Assembly (NCBI GenBank): GCA_964472565.1
Contig: CAYYNB010000125.1
Coordinates: 1 to 18,449 of the forward strand
Source: DATAMF01 sp964472565
GTDB lineage: Bacteria > Chloroflexota > Anaerolineae > Aggregatilineales > Aggregatilineaceae
Direction of reading: 5' to 3'
Length of the DNA: 18,449 nt
Each line of letters opens with the position of its first letter. Position 1 is the stretch's first letter. A program made the position numbers and the translations under genes. This document shows positions 1-6,891 of this stretch, one piece after another. Under the pieces are notes generated by a model. That model was given only the letters and a program-made list of their open reading frames with translations, did no database searches and was not told where the DNA came from.

Positions 1-799
1 CTGGGCGGGGGGGCGCAGGTTGATCGAGCACAATGGCGGGCTGTGGTCGGGATACGGCTTCCGCATATTCCGCCACTTCATCAATCGCCGCGCTCAAGCG
101 TTCCAGCACCAGCCGGTAGACCACCGTGACGACCATCGGCATCCCGGCCAGAAACGCCAGCCGCAGTTCCCCGGACATATTGCCGTCCAGTTTTCCTGCG
201 CTGATGCGGATCGTTGTATAGCTGTATCCGATCAGCAGCACGAGAAAATACAGCATCTTCAGGGGAATATCAGCCGTTTCTTTATACCGGGTGAATTGCA
301 GCGCCACCACACCCAGCAGCAGCCCCGGCACAAATGTCCATGCGAAGCCGAGGGTATGCTCGTTAAATTCCTCGTTGTCCGCCAGCGGATGCCATGTGTT
401 CGCCGTGAATCCATACGCGAGGATCGTCACCACGCTGAGCAGCGTGACGATCACCCACATGCGCCGCTCCGATTTCGGGCTGTCTGCGGCCAGCAGCGCC
501 GCGCTGGTATAGATAATCACCAGCATATTCACGGCCCGTTCCAACGGTGGCAGAATCGCAGCCGCCGACATATCGCTCACCAGCGCATAAATGCCGCCTC
601 CCATCAGGGCGACCCAGGCCAACACCGTTCCTGTCAACAGGATGGTATAGCGCCCGGCAGCCGTTTCGCGTTTTCCCCGCAGCCGCTGGCCCAATGCCAT
701 CAGCATCGCCGCCTGGCTGATGGCGATCACCGCCAGAAAGTAGATGAGTTCGCCGGTAGGCTCAGTAAATAGATTCATAAAATCGGGCGCAGAGTCCAT
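1..799 (-). CDS. Seven-helix membrane sensor protein, N-terminal part (runs off left edge)
   Basis: The reverse strand is open from an ATG at 799 to the window edge, giving 266 residues without a stop. Seven hydrophobic segments are visible at about residues 17-37, 51-74, 89-105, 113-131, 150-169, 179-197 and 212-231. They are followed by a charged, helix-like stretch (ERLSAAIDEVAEYAEAV) and a Pro-rich linker at the edge. This layout is typical of the input half of bacterial membrane sensors (histidine kinase, GAF/PAS or cyclase proteins), with the output domain lying outside the window; that assignment is inference. The start at 799 is preferred because a GGGGGA stretch sits about 10 bases upstream; a second in-frame ATG at 778 lacks this. 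The gene diverges from the Nudix gene. I cannot name the output domain. Confidence 0.75.
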   Translation of the reverse strand, partial: MDSAPDFMNLFTEPTGELIYFLAVIAISQAAMLMALGQRLRGKRETAAGRYTILLTGTVLAWVALMGGGIYALVSDMSAAAILPPLERAVNMLVIIYTSAALLAADSPKSERRMWVIVTLLSVVTILAYGFTANTWHPLADNEEFNEHTLGFAWTFVPGLLLGVVALQFTRYKETADIPLKMLYFLVLLIGYSYTTIRISAGKLDGNMSGELRLAFLAGMPMVVTVVYRLVLERLSAAIDEVAEYAEAVSRPQPAIVLDQPAPPRP

Positions 800-840
800 G
801 AACGGTTAGTCCCCCGGATGATGTGTTGAAATTATGTTCC

Positions 841-849
841 AGTATAGCA
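841..849 (-). promoter_or_regulatory. Candidate extended -10 promoter for the left-edge sensor gene
   Basis: The reverse strand reads TGCTATACT, a TGn-extended -10 hexamer about 42 bases upstream of the ATG at 799. No good -35 box is found at the expected spacing, so this would rely on the extended -10. Pattern match only. Confidence 0.35.
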
Positions 850-939
850 CGGTTGTGCGACCCGCGCGCACCGCCATCACAACGGCTGCATGGCGCGCAG
901 GTAAGAGAACGGTTTGAATTATACTCGCCTCGTGTCGAT

Positions 940-969
940 TTGGCATTTCGCCTTCTCACGCGGTATAGT
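940..969 (+). promoter_or_regulatory. Candidate sigma70-type promoter for the Nudix operon
   Basis: TTGGCA at 940-945 and TATAGT at 964-969 are separated by 18 bases. Transcription would begin near 976, about 65 bases before the Nudix start, just upstream of the hairpin at 985-1006. The rest of the 241-base gap between the divergent genes (800-1040) shows no gene that I can support. Confidence 0.5.
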
Positions 970-984
970 CGGTCTATCTTGGGG

Positions 985-1015
985 GGCCAGATGATCGCTG
1001 CTGGCCTTTTTGTAT
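985..1015 (+). terminator. Terminator-like hairpin in the leader of the Nudix gene (possible attenuator)
   Basis: GGCCAG at 985-990 pairs with CTGGCC at 1001-1006 across a 10-base loop and is followed directly by TTTTTG and a further T-rich run. No plus-strand gene ends upstream. The hairpin lies between a good promoter (940-969) and the Nudix start codon (1041), so it would act on that gene's own leader. The stem is only 6 bp, so efficiency is uncertain. Confidence 0.45.
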
Positions 1016-1040
1016 TTTTGTATTATAGACGAGAACTTTT

Positions 1041-1562
1041 ATGGATGGTTTTCAAGGAGTACGCGAATCTCATGGATTCTGGCGGCGGCTGGTGAAGGTT
1101 ATCCGGCGCTATCCGCGTGTGGGGCAGGTGGTTCAGCGCGCCTATCGCCGCTTGCAGCCCCGCTTTACCATCGGCGTGATCGGCGTGCTGGTGCATGAAG
1201 ATCGTGTTTTGCTGGTCGAACACCTTTTTCACCCCTACACCCCCTGGGGACTCCCCGGCGGCTGGATTGGTCGCCGCGAAAACCCGGCCCAAACCGTCGA
1301 ACGCGAATTTCTGGAAGAAACCGGGCTGCGTGTGCGGGCCGTCCGCCCGCTGATCGTGCAGCAGCCGAAACTCTGGCGCGGTCATATGGATGTGGTGTAT
1401 TTGATGGAACCCGCTGGCCCGGTGGAGCCGATCCGCCTGTGCCACGAGTTGTTAGGTTATCGCTGGACCCCGCGCGACGATTTACCCAAACTGGTGCCCA
1501 TTCACGCCCAGGCGATTCGTGCGGCCTTTGAGGAGAGACAGCTATGGACTACGGACGATTAG
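1041..1562 (+). CDS. Nudix hydrolase
   Basis: This 173-residue protein has a complete Nudix box at residues 74-96: G74-x5-E80-x7-R88-E89-F-L-E92-E93-T-G95-L, matching GX5EX7REUXEEXGU. Nudix enzymes hydrolyse nucleoside diphosphates linked to another group, using metal held by the REUXEE glutamates; the substrate cannot be told from sequence. The box lies inside a beta-rich domain that begins near residue 42 (FTIGVIGVLV). The first 40 residues are basic and amphipathic (FWRRLVKVIRRYPRVG), which could favour membrane association, an inference. An in-frame stop closely precedes the ATG and the ATG at 1071 is out of frame, so 1041 is the natural start, although its ribosome site is weak. The last 19 bases overlap the next gene, so the two are probably co-translated. 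Confidence 0.9.
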   Translation: MDGFQGVRESHGFWRRLVKVIRRYPRVGQVVQRAYRRLQPRFTIGVIGVLVHEDRVLLVEHLFHPYTPWGLPGGWIGRRENPAQTVEREFLEETGLRVRAVRPLIVQQPKLWRGHMDVVYLMEPAGPVEPIRLCHELLGYRWTPRDDLPKLVPIHAQAIRAAFEERQLWTTDD

Positions 1563-3265
1563 GCGAGCGCCCGCGCGGGCCGCAGATTCCGATCCTCGAA
1601 ATATTCTCGTCATTGATGCTCTTGGCCGCGATTGTACTCGGCATGATCGAACTCACCCGGTACAGCAGCACGAAGGATGATCTGCCCACCCGCCTGACGA
1701 TTGCGGGTTTGCCCCTGGGCGGCCTGGACGAGAACCAGGCGCGCGAGCAGTTAGACATCGTGTATGTGACGCAGCCCATCGAATTATCTTACCAGGGCAG
1801 CAAAATTCTGCTCAGTCCAGCCCAGATCGGTTTTACCCCCAACGCCGACTCGATGCTAGCCGAGGCCCGCAAGCAGAACAGCCAGGAGCAGGATTTTTGG
1901 ATCGGTTTCTGGAACTATCTGGTTCATGAGCCGGTCAAACAGGTGACGGTTCCGCTTGAAGCCACCTACAGCGAACGCGAACTCAAGACCTTTTTAGAGC
2001 AGCTTGCCCAGCGTTACGATACCGTGTCGGGCCAGGCGCACTTTGATCCCGCAACGTTAACCTTTGTCTCCGGCACTCCTGGCACTCAGCTCGATATTCC
2101 CCACGCGGCCCTGGCGATTGATGCCGCCCTGCGTTCGCCCGATCCCGAATCGCGCCGTGTCACGCTCCCCGTAACCGAAATCGGAGCGGATGCGGGCAGT
2201 ATCGACACGCTGCGCCAGGCTATTGTAGACCTCATGACGGCGCGCGGTTTTTCCTACGCCGGGCCGGAAACCGTCGGCTCGGTTTACATTATGGATCTCG
2301 CTACCGGTGAAGAAGTCACCATCCAGCCCGATGTGGTGTACAGCGCCGCCAGCACCATCAAGATTCCGATCATGGTCAATCTGTTTCGCCAGATGTTGAT
2401 CGTCGATCAGGACCCGAATGTGGCCTTTTTGCTCACTGCCTCGATTCTATGCAGCGACAATTCCGCCTCGAACTTGCTGATGCAGGTCGCCGGCGGTCTG
2501 GAAGTTTCCTCCGACGCTAACACCATGCTGGGCGCGGGACTGAATCAGGTATCCTGTACCGCGCAGGAACTCGGCGCGGTGCGCACCTTCATCAGCGCCC
2601 CGATTGATCTGGGCGATGGTGGCCCGCGCGGCGAATGGCCTGTTTGCCGCCCGCAGGTGCCCACTGATACCAGCTTGCCCGTCAAGGCTGATCTCTATTC
2701 GCAGACCACTGCCCGCGATCTGGGCATGCTGCTCACCGAAATTTACGATTGTGCCAACTCGAATACCGGGCTGCGCGCCATCTATCCCGACGACATCACC
2801 CAGACCGAATGCCAGCAGATGATCGAAGTGTTGAGCGGCAATCGCATTGATCGTTTGATTGAATTAGGCGTTCCCCAGGGGACCAAAGTCGCCCACAAAA
2901 ACGGCTGGTCATACGATACCACCGGCGATGCCGCCATTGTTTTTACCCCCGGCGGTGACTATGTGATTTCCATTTTCGTCTACCAGCCCGATACCGATGT
3001 CAGCTACAGCGTGCCGATTGAACTCTGGGAACTGATCGAAGAAATCAGCCGCCTGACCTACAACTATTTCAATCCCGGTGCGCCCTTGTCGCAGCGCCGC
3101 GAACCGCTTCATCCCTTCACCGCGATTGAATGCGTGACGGTGATGGCCGCTGAAGACGTGAATCTGAATGACATCGACGCCAACCGCCTCGACGCCGAAG
3201 GCAATCCCTTGCCCTCTGCTTGTTTTGGCGGGCCGGGACACTGCACCGAGTTTATCGGCTGGTAA
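1544..3265 (+). CDS. Membrane-anchored class A beta-lactamase-fold serine hydrolase with YoaR-like N-terminal domain
   Basis: 573 residues. A hydrophobic segment at about 19-38 anchors or exports the protein. Residues about 48-215 resemble the PG_binding_4/YoaR-like domain (IAGLPLGGLDENQA start) of cell-wall-associated proteins. Residues about 240-505 form a class A beta-lactamase/transpeptidase-fold domain: S270-T-I-K273 (SxxK), S304-D305-N306 (SDN) and K452-N453-G454 in place of KTG/KSG. A clear omega-loop ExxLN deacylation motif is not evident, so a penicillin-binding or peptidoglycan-editing role is as likely as beta-lactam hydrolysis. The tail after 510 holds four cysteines (residues 530, 560, 567 and upstream 423) and no recognisable domain. 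The ribosome site AGGAGAG (1531-1537) lies inside the Nudix gene, six bases before the ATG, showing tight coupling. No convincing terminator follows. Confidence 0.85.
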   Translation: MDYGRLGERPRGPQIPILEIFSSLMLLAAIVLGMIELTRYSSTKDDLPTRLTIAGLPLGGLDENQAREQLDIVYVTQPIELSYQGSKILLSPAQIGFTPNADSMLAEARKQNSQEQDFWIGFWNYLVHEPVKQVTVPLEATYSERELKTFLEQLAQRYDTVSGQAHFDPATLTFVSGTPGTQLDIPHAALAIDAALRSPDPESRRVTLPVTEIGADAGSIDTLRQAIVDLMTARGFSYAGPETVGSVYIMDLATGEEVTIQPDVVYSAASTIKIPIMVNLFRQMLIVDQDPNVAFLLTASILCSDNSASNLLMQVAGGLEVSSDANTMLGAGLNQVSCTAQELGAVRTFISAPIDLGDGGPRGEWPVCRPQVPTDTSLPVKADLYSQTTARDLGMLLTEIYDCANSNTGLRAIYPDDITQTECQQMIEVLSGNRIDRLIELGVPQGTKVAHKNGWSYDTTGDAAIVFTPGGDYVISIFVYQPDTDVSYSVPIELWELIEEISRLTYNYFNPGAPLSQRREPLHPFTAIECVTVMAAEDVNLNDIDANRLDAEGNPLPSACFGGPGHCTEFIGW

Positions 3266-3342
3266 AGACAGCGGGAGCGCGCTTCCTCGCATCTGTAGTA
3301 TAGTAAGCGGCATGTTGTTTTGGATGACGAGGAAAATAATTG

Positions 3343-4416
3343 ATGAGCCAACCGTACCGTGCTGCCCTTATCGGCACTGGCAGTATTGCCGCTGCGAATC
3401 TGGAAGCCGCGCGTCTCGCCGGAATAGAAATAGTGGCGGGTGCCGATCTCGATCCCGAACGCGCCCGGATATTTTGTGAGAAGCATGCCATCCCGGCCTG
3501 TTACACCGACAACGCCGCCATGCTCGCCGCCGTCCACCCCGATCTCGTCCTGATCTGCACCCCGCCGCGCGACCATCATGATCTGATCGTCATGAGTCTG
3601 GAAGCGGGCGCGTGGGTCATCTGTGAAAAGCCGCTGTGCGCGTCCCTGGCTGAATTCGACGATCTTACCGCCGCCGAACGGCGCACCGGCTGTTATGTGA
3701 CCTCGGTGCTGCAATGGCGCTTCGGCTCCGCTGCGTCACACCTCAAAAAGCTGATCACCGCCCAGGAGTTGGGCCGTCCGCTGGTCGGCGTTTGCCATAC
3801 CCTCTGGTATCGGGGCGAAGATTACTACCGCGTTCCCTGGCGTGGCAGATGGGCCACCGAACTTGGCGGTCCCACGATGGGTCACGGCATTCACCTGATG
3901 GACCTGTTTTTGTGGCTGATGGGTGACTGGCGTGAAGTCCGCGCACTGGCGGGCACACTTGACCGTTCGATTGAAATGGAAGATGTTTCGCTGGCCCTGG
4001 TGCAGTTTGAAAGCGGCATGCTGGGCAGCATCATCAACAGCGTGCTTTCCCCGCGTGAAGAATCCTATCTGCGGCTCGATTTTCAGCGCGCCACCGTTGA
4101 AGTCAAAACCCTCTACCAATACACCAACGCCGATTGGGTGTATAGCCTGCCTGCTGGTTCCGCTGATGCTGAGGCGCTGTCCCGCTGGCAGCCGGGCGAG
4201 CCGGACCTGCCCGGTAGTCATGTCCCTCAGTTTGCCGCGCTGGTCGCGAGCCTGCACCGCCGCGAACGCCCACTGGTTAGCGGCCTCGAAGCCCGCCGTA
4301 CGCTGGAATTTATCGCCAGCCTGTATAAATCCGCTTTTACGGGGTGTCCGGTGTTGCGCGGCTCGATCACGCCCGACGATCCATTCTATCATGCCATGAA
4401 CGGGAGGCCGTCATGA
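3343..4416 (+). CDS. Gfo/Idh/MocA family NAD(P)-dependent oxidoreductase
   Basis: 357 residues, usual length for the family. The Rossmann dinucleotide motif is G11-T-G13-S-I-A16 at the N-terminus, and the family lysine motif is E95-K96-P97 (CEKPL). The C-terminal substrate domain carries GGPTMGHGIHLMD (about 175-187), matching the family GGxxxDxGxHxxD signature with His in the usual Asp/Gly neighbourhood (H181, H184, D187). Members oxidise or reduce sugars, inositols or related alcohols; the substrate is unknown here. GAGGAA at 3329-3334 is 8 bases before the ATG; a TTG at 3340 is a less likely start. A TATAGT at 3299-3304 could be a -10 box but lacks a good -35. The stop codon overlaps the next start, indicating an operon of two related enzymes, possibly two steps on one substrate or a heteromeric pair. 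Confidence 0.9.
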   Translation: MSQPYRAALIGTGSIAAANLEAARLAGIEIVAGADLDPERARIFCEKHAIPACYTDNAAMLAAVHPDLVLICTPPRDHHDLIVMSLEAGAWVICEKPLCASLAEFDDLTAAERRTGCYVTSVLQWRFGSAASHLKKLITAQELGRPLVGVCHTLWYRGEDYYRVPWRGRWATELGGPTMGHGIHLMDLFLWLMGDWREVRALAGTLDRSIEMEDVSLALVQFESGMLGSIINSVLSPREESYLRLDFQRATVEVKTLYQYTNADWVYSLPAGSADAEALSRWQPGEPDLPGSHVPQFAALVASLHRRERPLVSGLEARRTLEFIASLYKSAFTGCPVLRGSITPDDPFYHAMNGRPS

Positions 4417-5417
4417 CGATTCGTTTCGCCGTCATCGGCCTGAATCACGGCCACATTTATGATCAGTCCAATCATCTGCTGCGCGCCGGGGCGCAGATGG
4501 TCAGCTTTTTCGCCACCGAACCCGAACTGATCGAACCATTCTCCAAAGCCTATCCTTCGGCCACGCTCGCCCGTTCGGCAGACGAAATTTTAGAAGACCC
4601 CACCATTCAGATGATCGTCTCCGCGGCCATCCCCCAGGATCGCGCGCCCCTGGGCATCCAGGCCATGCTGCACGGCAAAGACTACATGAGCGATAAACCG
4701 GGCTTCACCACCTTAGACCAGTTAGCCGAAGCGCGCCGCGTCCAGGCCGCAACCGGGCGTATTTATTCGATCTGTTTCAGCGAACGTTTTTCCAACCCGG
4801 CAACCGTCAAAGCCAGCGAACTGGTCCAGGCGGGGGCCATTGGCCGCGTGATCCAGACTATCGGGCTGGGGCCGCATCGCCTCAATGCGCCCGCGCGCCC
4901 GGCCTGGTTTTTTGATCGGGCGTGTTATGGCGGCATTCTGGACGACATCGGCAGCCACCAGATCGATCAGTTCCTGCATTTTACAGGCAGCACTTCCGCC
5001 GAGATCGTCGCCTCCCAGGTCGCCAATTTCCACCATCCCCACTATCCCGGCCTGGAAGACTATGGAGATGTCGTGCTGCGCAGCGACCGGGCCACCGGGT
5101 ATATTCGTGTGGACTGGTTCACGCCGGATGGTCTGAGTGTGTGGGGCGATGTGCGCCTGTTCCTGCTCGGCACGGAAGGCACCATCGAAATCCGCAAAAA
5201 CTGCGATCTCGCCGGGCGGGCGGGGGGCAATCATCTGTTTTTGATCAACCAGCGGGGTACCGAATATCTGGATTGTTCCGATCAGCCCTTACCCTACGGT
5301 TCCCAACTGGTCTATGATGTCCTGAACCGTACCGAAACCGCCATGTCGCAGGCCCATTGTTTTCTCGCGTCCGAATTAGCCCTGCAAGCCGAGACCCAGG
5401 CCCAGCGCGTTGGATAA
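4413..5417 (+). CDS. Second Gfo/Idh/MocA family oxidoreductase
   Basis: 334 residues from the ATG at 4413, which overlaps the upstream TGA as ATGA and has GGGAGG (4402-4407) five bases before it. An upstream in-frame ATG at 4344 would add 23 unrelated residues inside the previous gene and is rejected. The nucleotide-binding loop is G9-L-N-H12-G13-H14 rather than GxGxxG, a variant seen in a subset of the family. The lysine motif is D94-K95-P96, and the C-terminal motif is GGILDDIGSHQIDQF (173-187), with D178, H182 and D185 at the expected spacing. The pairing with a more canonical paralogue suggests sequential or cooperative work in sugar or cyclitol metabolism, but nothing in the window identifies the substrate. 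It ends at a hairpin terminator. Confidence 0.88.
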   Translation: MTIRFAVIGLNHGHIYDQSNHLLRAGAQMVSFFATEPELIEPFSKAYPSATLARSADEILEDPTIQMIVSAAIPQDRAPLGIQAMLHGKDYMSDKPGFTTLDQLAEARRVQAATGRIYSICFSERFSNPATVKASELVQAGAIGRVIQTIGLGPHRLNAPARPAWFFDRACYGGILDDIGSHQIDQFLHFTGSTSAEIVASQVANFHHPHYPGLEDYGDVVLRSDRATGYIRVDWFTPDGLSVWGDVRLFLLGTEGTIEIRKNCDLAGRAGGNHLFLINQRGTEYLDCSDQPLPYGSQLVYDVLNRTETAMSQAHCFLASELALQAETQAQRVG

Positions 5418-5461
5418 ACACCGCTTCCCCTCAACCAGGAGGGGAAGCCTGGCTAATTCGG
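5371..5461. repeat. 11-bp inverted repeat flanking the terminator
   Basis: CCGAATTAGCC at 5371-5381, inside the end of the second oxidoreductase gene, is the exact reverse complement of GGCTAATTCGG at 5451-5461. The arms enclose the stop codon and the terminator hairpin at 5423-5448, so a larger nested fold of the 3' end is possible. Confidence 0.5.
5423..5448. terminator. Hairpin terminator between convergent genes
   Basis: GCTTCCCCTC (5423-5432) pairs perfectly with GAGGGGAAGC (5439-5448) around a 6-base loop, 6 bases after the stop of the plus-strand oxidoreductase and 18 bases beyond the end of the minus-strand peptidase gene. There is no clean U-run on either side, so it may act as a bidirectional terminator or an mRNA end stabiliser. 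Confidence 0.6.
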
Positions 5462-5466
5462 CTGTT

Positions 5467-6219
5467 TTATCCCAGGTAGACCGCCGGTAGCACGCTCTCA
5501 ACTGCTTCGTTGCCTTGCCTGTCGATCCGATACCCCCGCGCCTCGACCCGCGCCGTGATAACCTGTTTGAGCTGCCCATCCACCATGTGAACCGCCGCCC
5601 CATCATCGAGCGCGAATCCCGCCAGCGCCTGCCCCTGTGCGATCAGCGCCTGACAGGCGGGTTTCCGTTCCGGTTCGCTGTCATAATGCGGGCAGCAACT
5701 TCCCCCCACAAAACCGAGACAATCGAGTACGCCCAGTTGATCATTCGAGTCGGTGATTCCCTGTTCAAACCAGCAGATCGCCCCCGCGCCGCCCCCCCCC
5801 AGGCCGCACCCCGCCCCGACAGGCCCGCCCACCCCCCCCGCCCCCGCGCGGACCCCCGCCAGGACGATCCCCGCCTCCAATGCCCGGCGCAGCACCCCAT
5901 CAACGCCCCATTCCCGCCACAGGGCCAGCATGCTGCGCGTATTGCCCCCGCCTACGTACAAAATATCGTGCGCCAATAGAAAATCTGACCAGTCGGCGGC
6001 TACGCGCCCGAACAGCGAAAACCACGACGGCTGCGCGCCCAGTTTGGTGAACGCCTCATAGAACCGCACAATATATTCCCGCGCTTCCCCGCCAGCTTGC
6101 GGCAAATAACACACTTTGGGCCGCGCCGCGTTACTCTGCGCGGTGATATAGTCTTCCAATACAAGATCACTGGCCCGGCTGGCGTATCCGCCGCCGCCGA
6201 TGGCGATAATCTGCTGCAT
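5467..6219 (-). CDS. S51-family peptidase (peptidase E-like) with an interrupted nucleophile elbow
   Basis: 250 residues from an ATG at 6219 with AGGAGAG (6224-6230) four bases upstream. The fold markers are clear: IIAIGGGG at the start, DILYVGGGNT (about 85-94), AGAICWFEQG (145-154) and CCPHYDSEPERKP (175-187). In this family the nucleophile serine lies in a GxSAGA elbow directly before ICWFE. Here the elbow reads GVRAG (residues 122-126), then about 20 low-complexity Gly/Val/Ala residues, then AGAICWFE. The serine is Arg124 and the elbow is split. Removing a 60-bp unit flanked by 10-bp repeats restores GVRAGAICWFE. The family cleaves dipeptides with N-terminal Asp or acts on related small substrates. 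As written, this copy should be inactive, or the sequence has an assembly error in this C-rich run. Confidence 0.8.
   Translation of the reverse strand: MQQIIAIGGGGYASRASDLVLEDYITAQSNAARPKVCYLPQAGGEAREYIVRFYEAFTKLGAQPSWFSLFGRVAADWSDFLLAHDILYVGGGNTRSMLALWREWGVDGVLRRALEAGIVLAGVRAGAGGVGGPVGAGCGLGGGGAGAICWFEQGITDSNDQLGVLDCLGFVGGSCCPHYDSEPERKPACQALIAQGQALAGFALDDGAAVHMVDGQLKQVITARVEARGYRIDRQGNEAVESVLPAVYLG
5780..5849. repeat. 60-bp insertion bounded by GCCCCCGCGC direct repeats
   Basis: GCCCCCGCGC occurs at 5780-5789 and again at 5840-5849, exactly 60 bp apart. The DNA between is almost wholly C on this strand, with runs of up to 10 C. It falls in frame within the peptidase gene and adds 20 residues. 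Slipped-strand duplication or a sequencing/assembly artefact are both possible. Confidence 0.75.
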
Positions 6220-6293
6220 GGGACTCTCCTGTCTGAAAAATGGCTGGGGATGCTGTACAATAAAAGAGTCAATTATACGAGATCTGGTGGAAG

Positions 6294-6692
6294 ATGGCTG
6301 TCCAGTCGAAACGGTATACGGTTGAGGAATTTGATCACTTTGTCGATCTGCCGGAGAACGCCGACAAATTATTTGAGTACATCGGGGGGGAGATTGTCGA
6401 AGTGCCATCCAATCCGTATTCCAGTGAAATTTCCGCTCGAATGAGTTATTGGATCACTGATTATGCGCTGAAGCATAAATCGGGTCATGTCACGGGGGAG
6501 GGCGGTGGGTACATGGTATCCGGCGAACGTTACGCCCCGGATGTCGCTTATATCGCTAAATCCCGCCAGGAGAAACTAGCCGAGCGCGGCTATAACCCGC
6601 TGCCGCCTGATCTTGCCGTTGAGGTCTTGTCTCCATCTTCCCGGAGTAATAGTCTTCCAGGTTCACCATCGAAGTTAGTACTTCAATGGTGA
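6294..6692 (+). pseudogene. Truncated Uma2-family (DUF820) nuclease-like gene
   Basis: The reading frame of 132 residues starts MAVQSKRYTVEEF and has the Uma2 pattern: LFEYIGGEIVEV (27-38), APDVAYI (81-87) and PDLAVEVLSPSS (105-116), the core of this PD-(D/E)XK-like fold. Uma2 proteins are usually around 180-200 residues. After SPSS the family resemblance stops abruptly and the frame ends 16 residues later; the Lys/Tyr-rich helix and the following GVxEYW strand are absent. I find no continuation in the other frames of 6640-6891, so this is a 3' truncation rather than a single frameshift. GGTGG lies just before the ATG, and CTGAAA (6233-6238) with TACAAT (6256-6261) could be a promoter. The family's cellular role is not settled. 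The gene is divergent from the peptidase gene. Confidence 0.7.
6663..6692. repeat. 12-bp inverted repeat at the truncated end of the Uma2 frame
   Basis: TCACCATCGAAG (6663-6674) and CTTCAATGGTGA (6681-6692) are inverted copies with one mismatch and a 6-base loop. It sits just past the point where Uma2 similarity ends, so it may mark the junction of the deletion or rearrangement. No T-run follows. Confidence 0.5.
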
Positions 6693-6891
6693 TGACATTT
6701 CCGAACATTCGTGCTATTCTTTAAGTACTGTTGGGGGTTTGCTTTTCCCCATCTCGTTTGTAGAGGGGCAGGGCTGCGGTTCATCTGGATACGTCGGGTG
6801 CGTTTTTTCCCGTCTCGCGTCGCCAAACCCGGTTTCGCGTCGCGAATTTCCCCTCAGCAGCGCCCAAAGAGGGGCGGGGGACTGTCCAATC
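6693..6891. other. Non-coding stretch with two degenerate CCCCTC/GAGGGG palindromes
   Basis: No supported gene is seen here. Two imperfect hairpins are visible: CCCC-a-TCT with AGA-GGGG (6747-6754 and 6762-6768), and CCCCTC (6850-6855) with GAGGGG (6869-6874). TCGCGTCGC also occurs twice, at 6815-6823 and 6835-6843. The second hairpin lies just downstream of the GAF-phosphatase stop and could help end that transcript, but it lacks a U-run. Confidence 0.4.

Noticed and set aside
20..772. 250-residue plus-strand open reading frame
   Set aside because: It is antisense to the seven-helix membrane protein. Its translation is His/Arg/Gln-rich with no domain, as expected for the opposite strand of a hydrophobic gene.
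762..959. 65-residue minus-strand frame between the divergent genes
   Set aside because: It overlaps the start of the membrane sensor and the promoter region, and its Cys/Arg-rich translation has no recognisable feature.
3270..3300. Terminator after the beta-lactamase-fold gene
   Set aside because: A small GC hairpin (GGGAG-CGCG-CTTCC) is visible but the stem is 5 bp with a G-U pair and no U-run follows.
4344..4412. Extended N-terminus of the second oxidoreductase
   Set aside because: The extra 23 residues lie inside the previous gene and precede a strong ribosome site with an ATGA overlap at 4413.
5753..6061. Pro-rich plus-strand frame over the C-rich tract
   Set aside because: It is the antisense reading of the low-complexity insertion in the peptidase gene.
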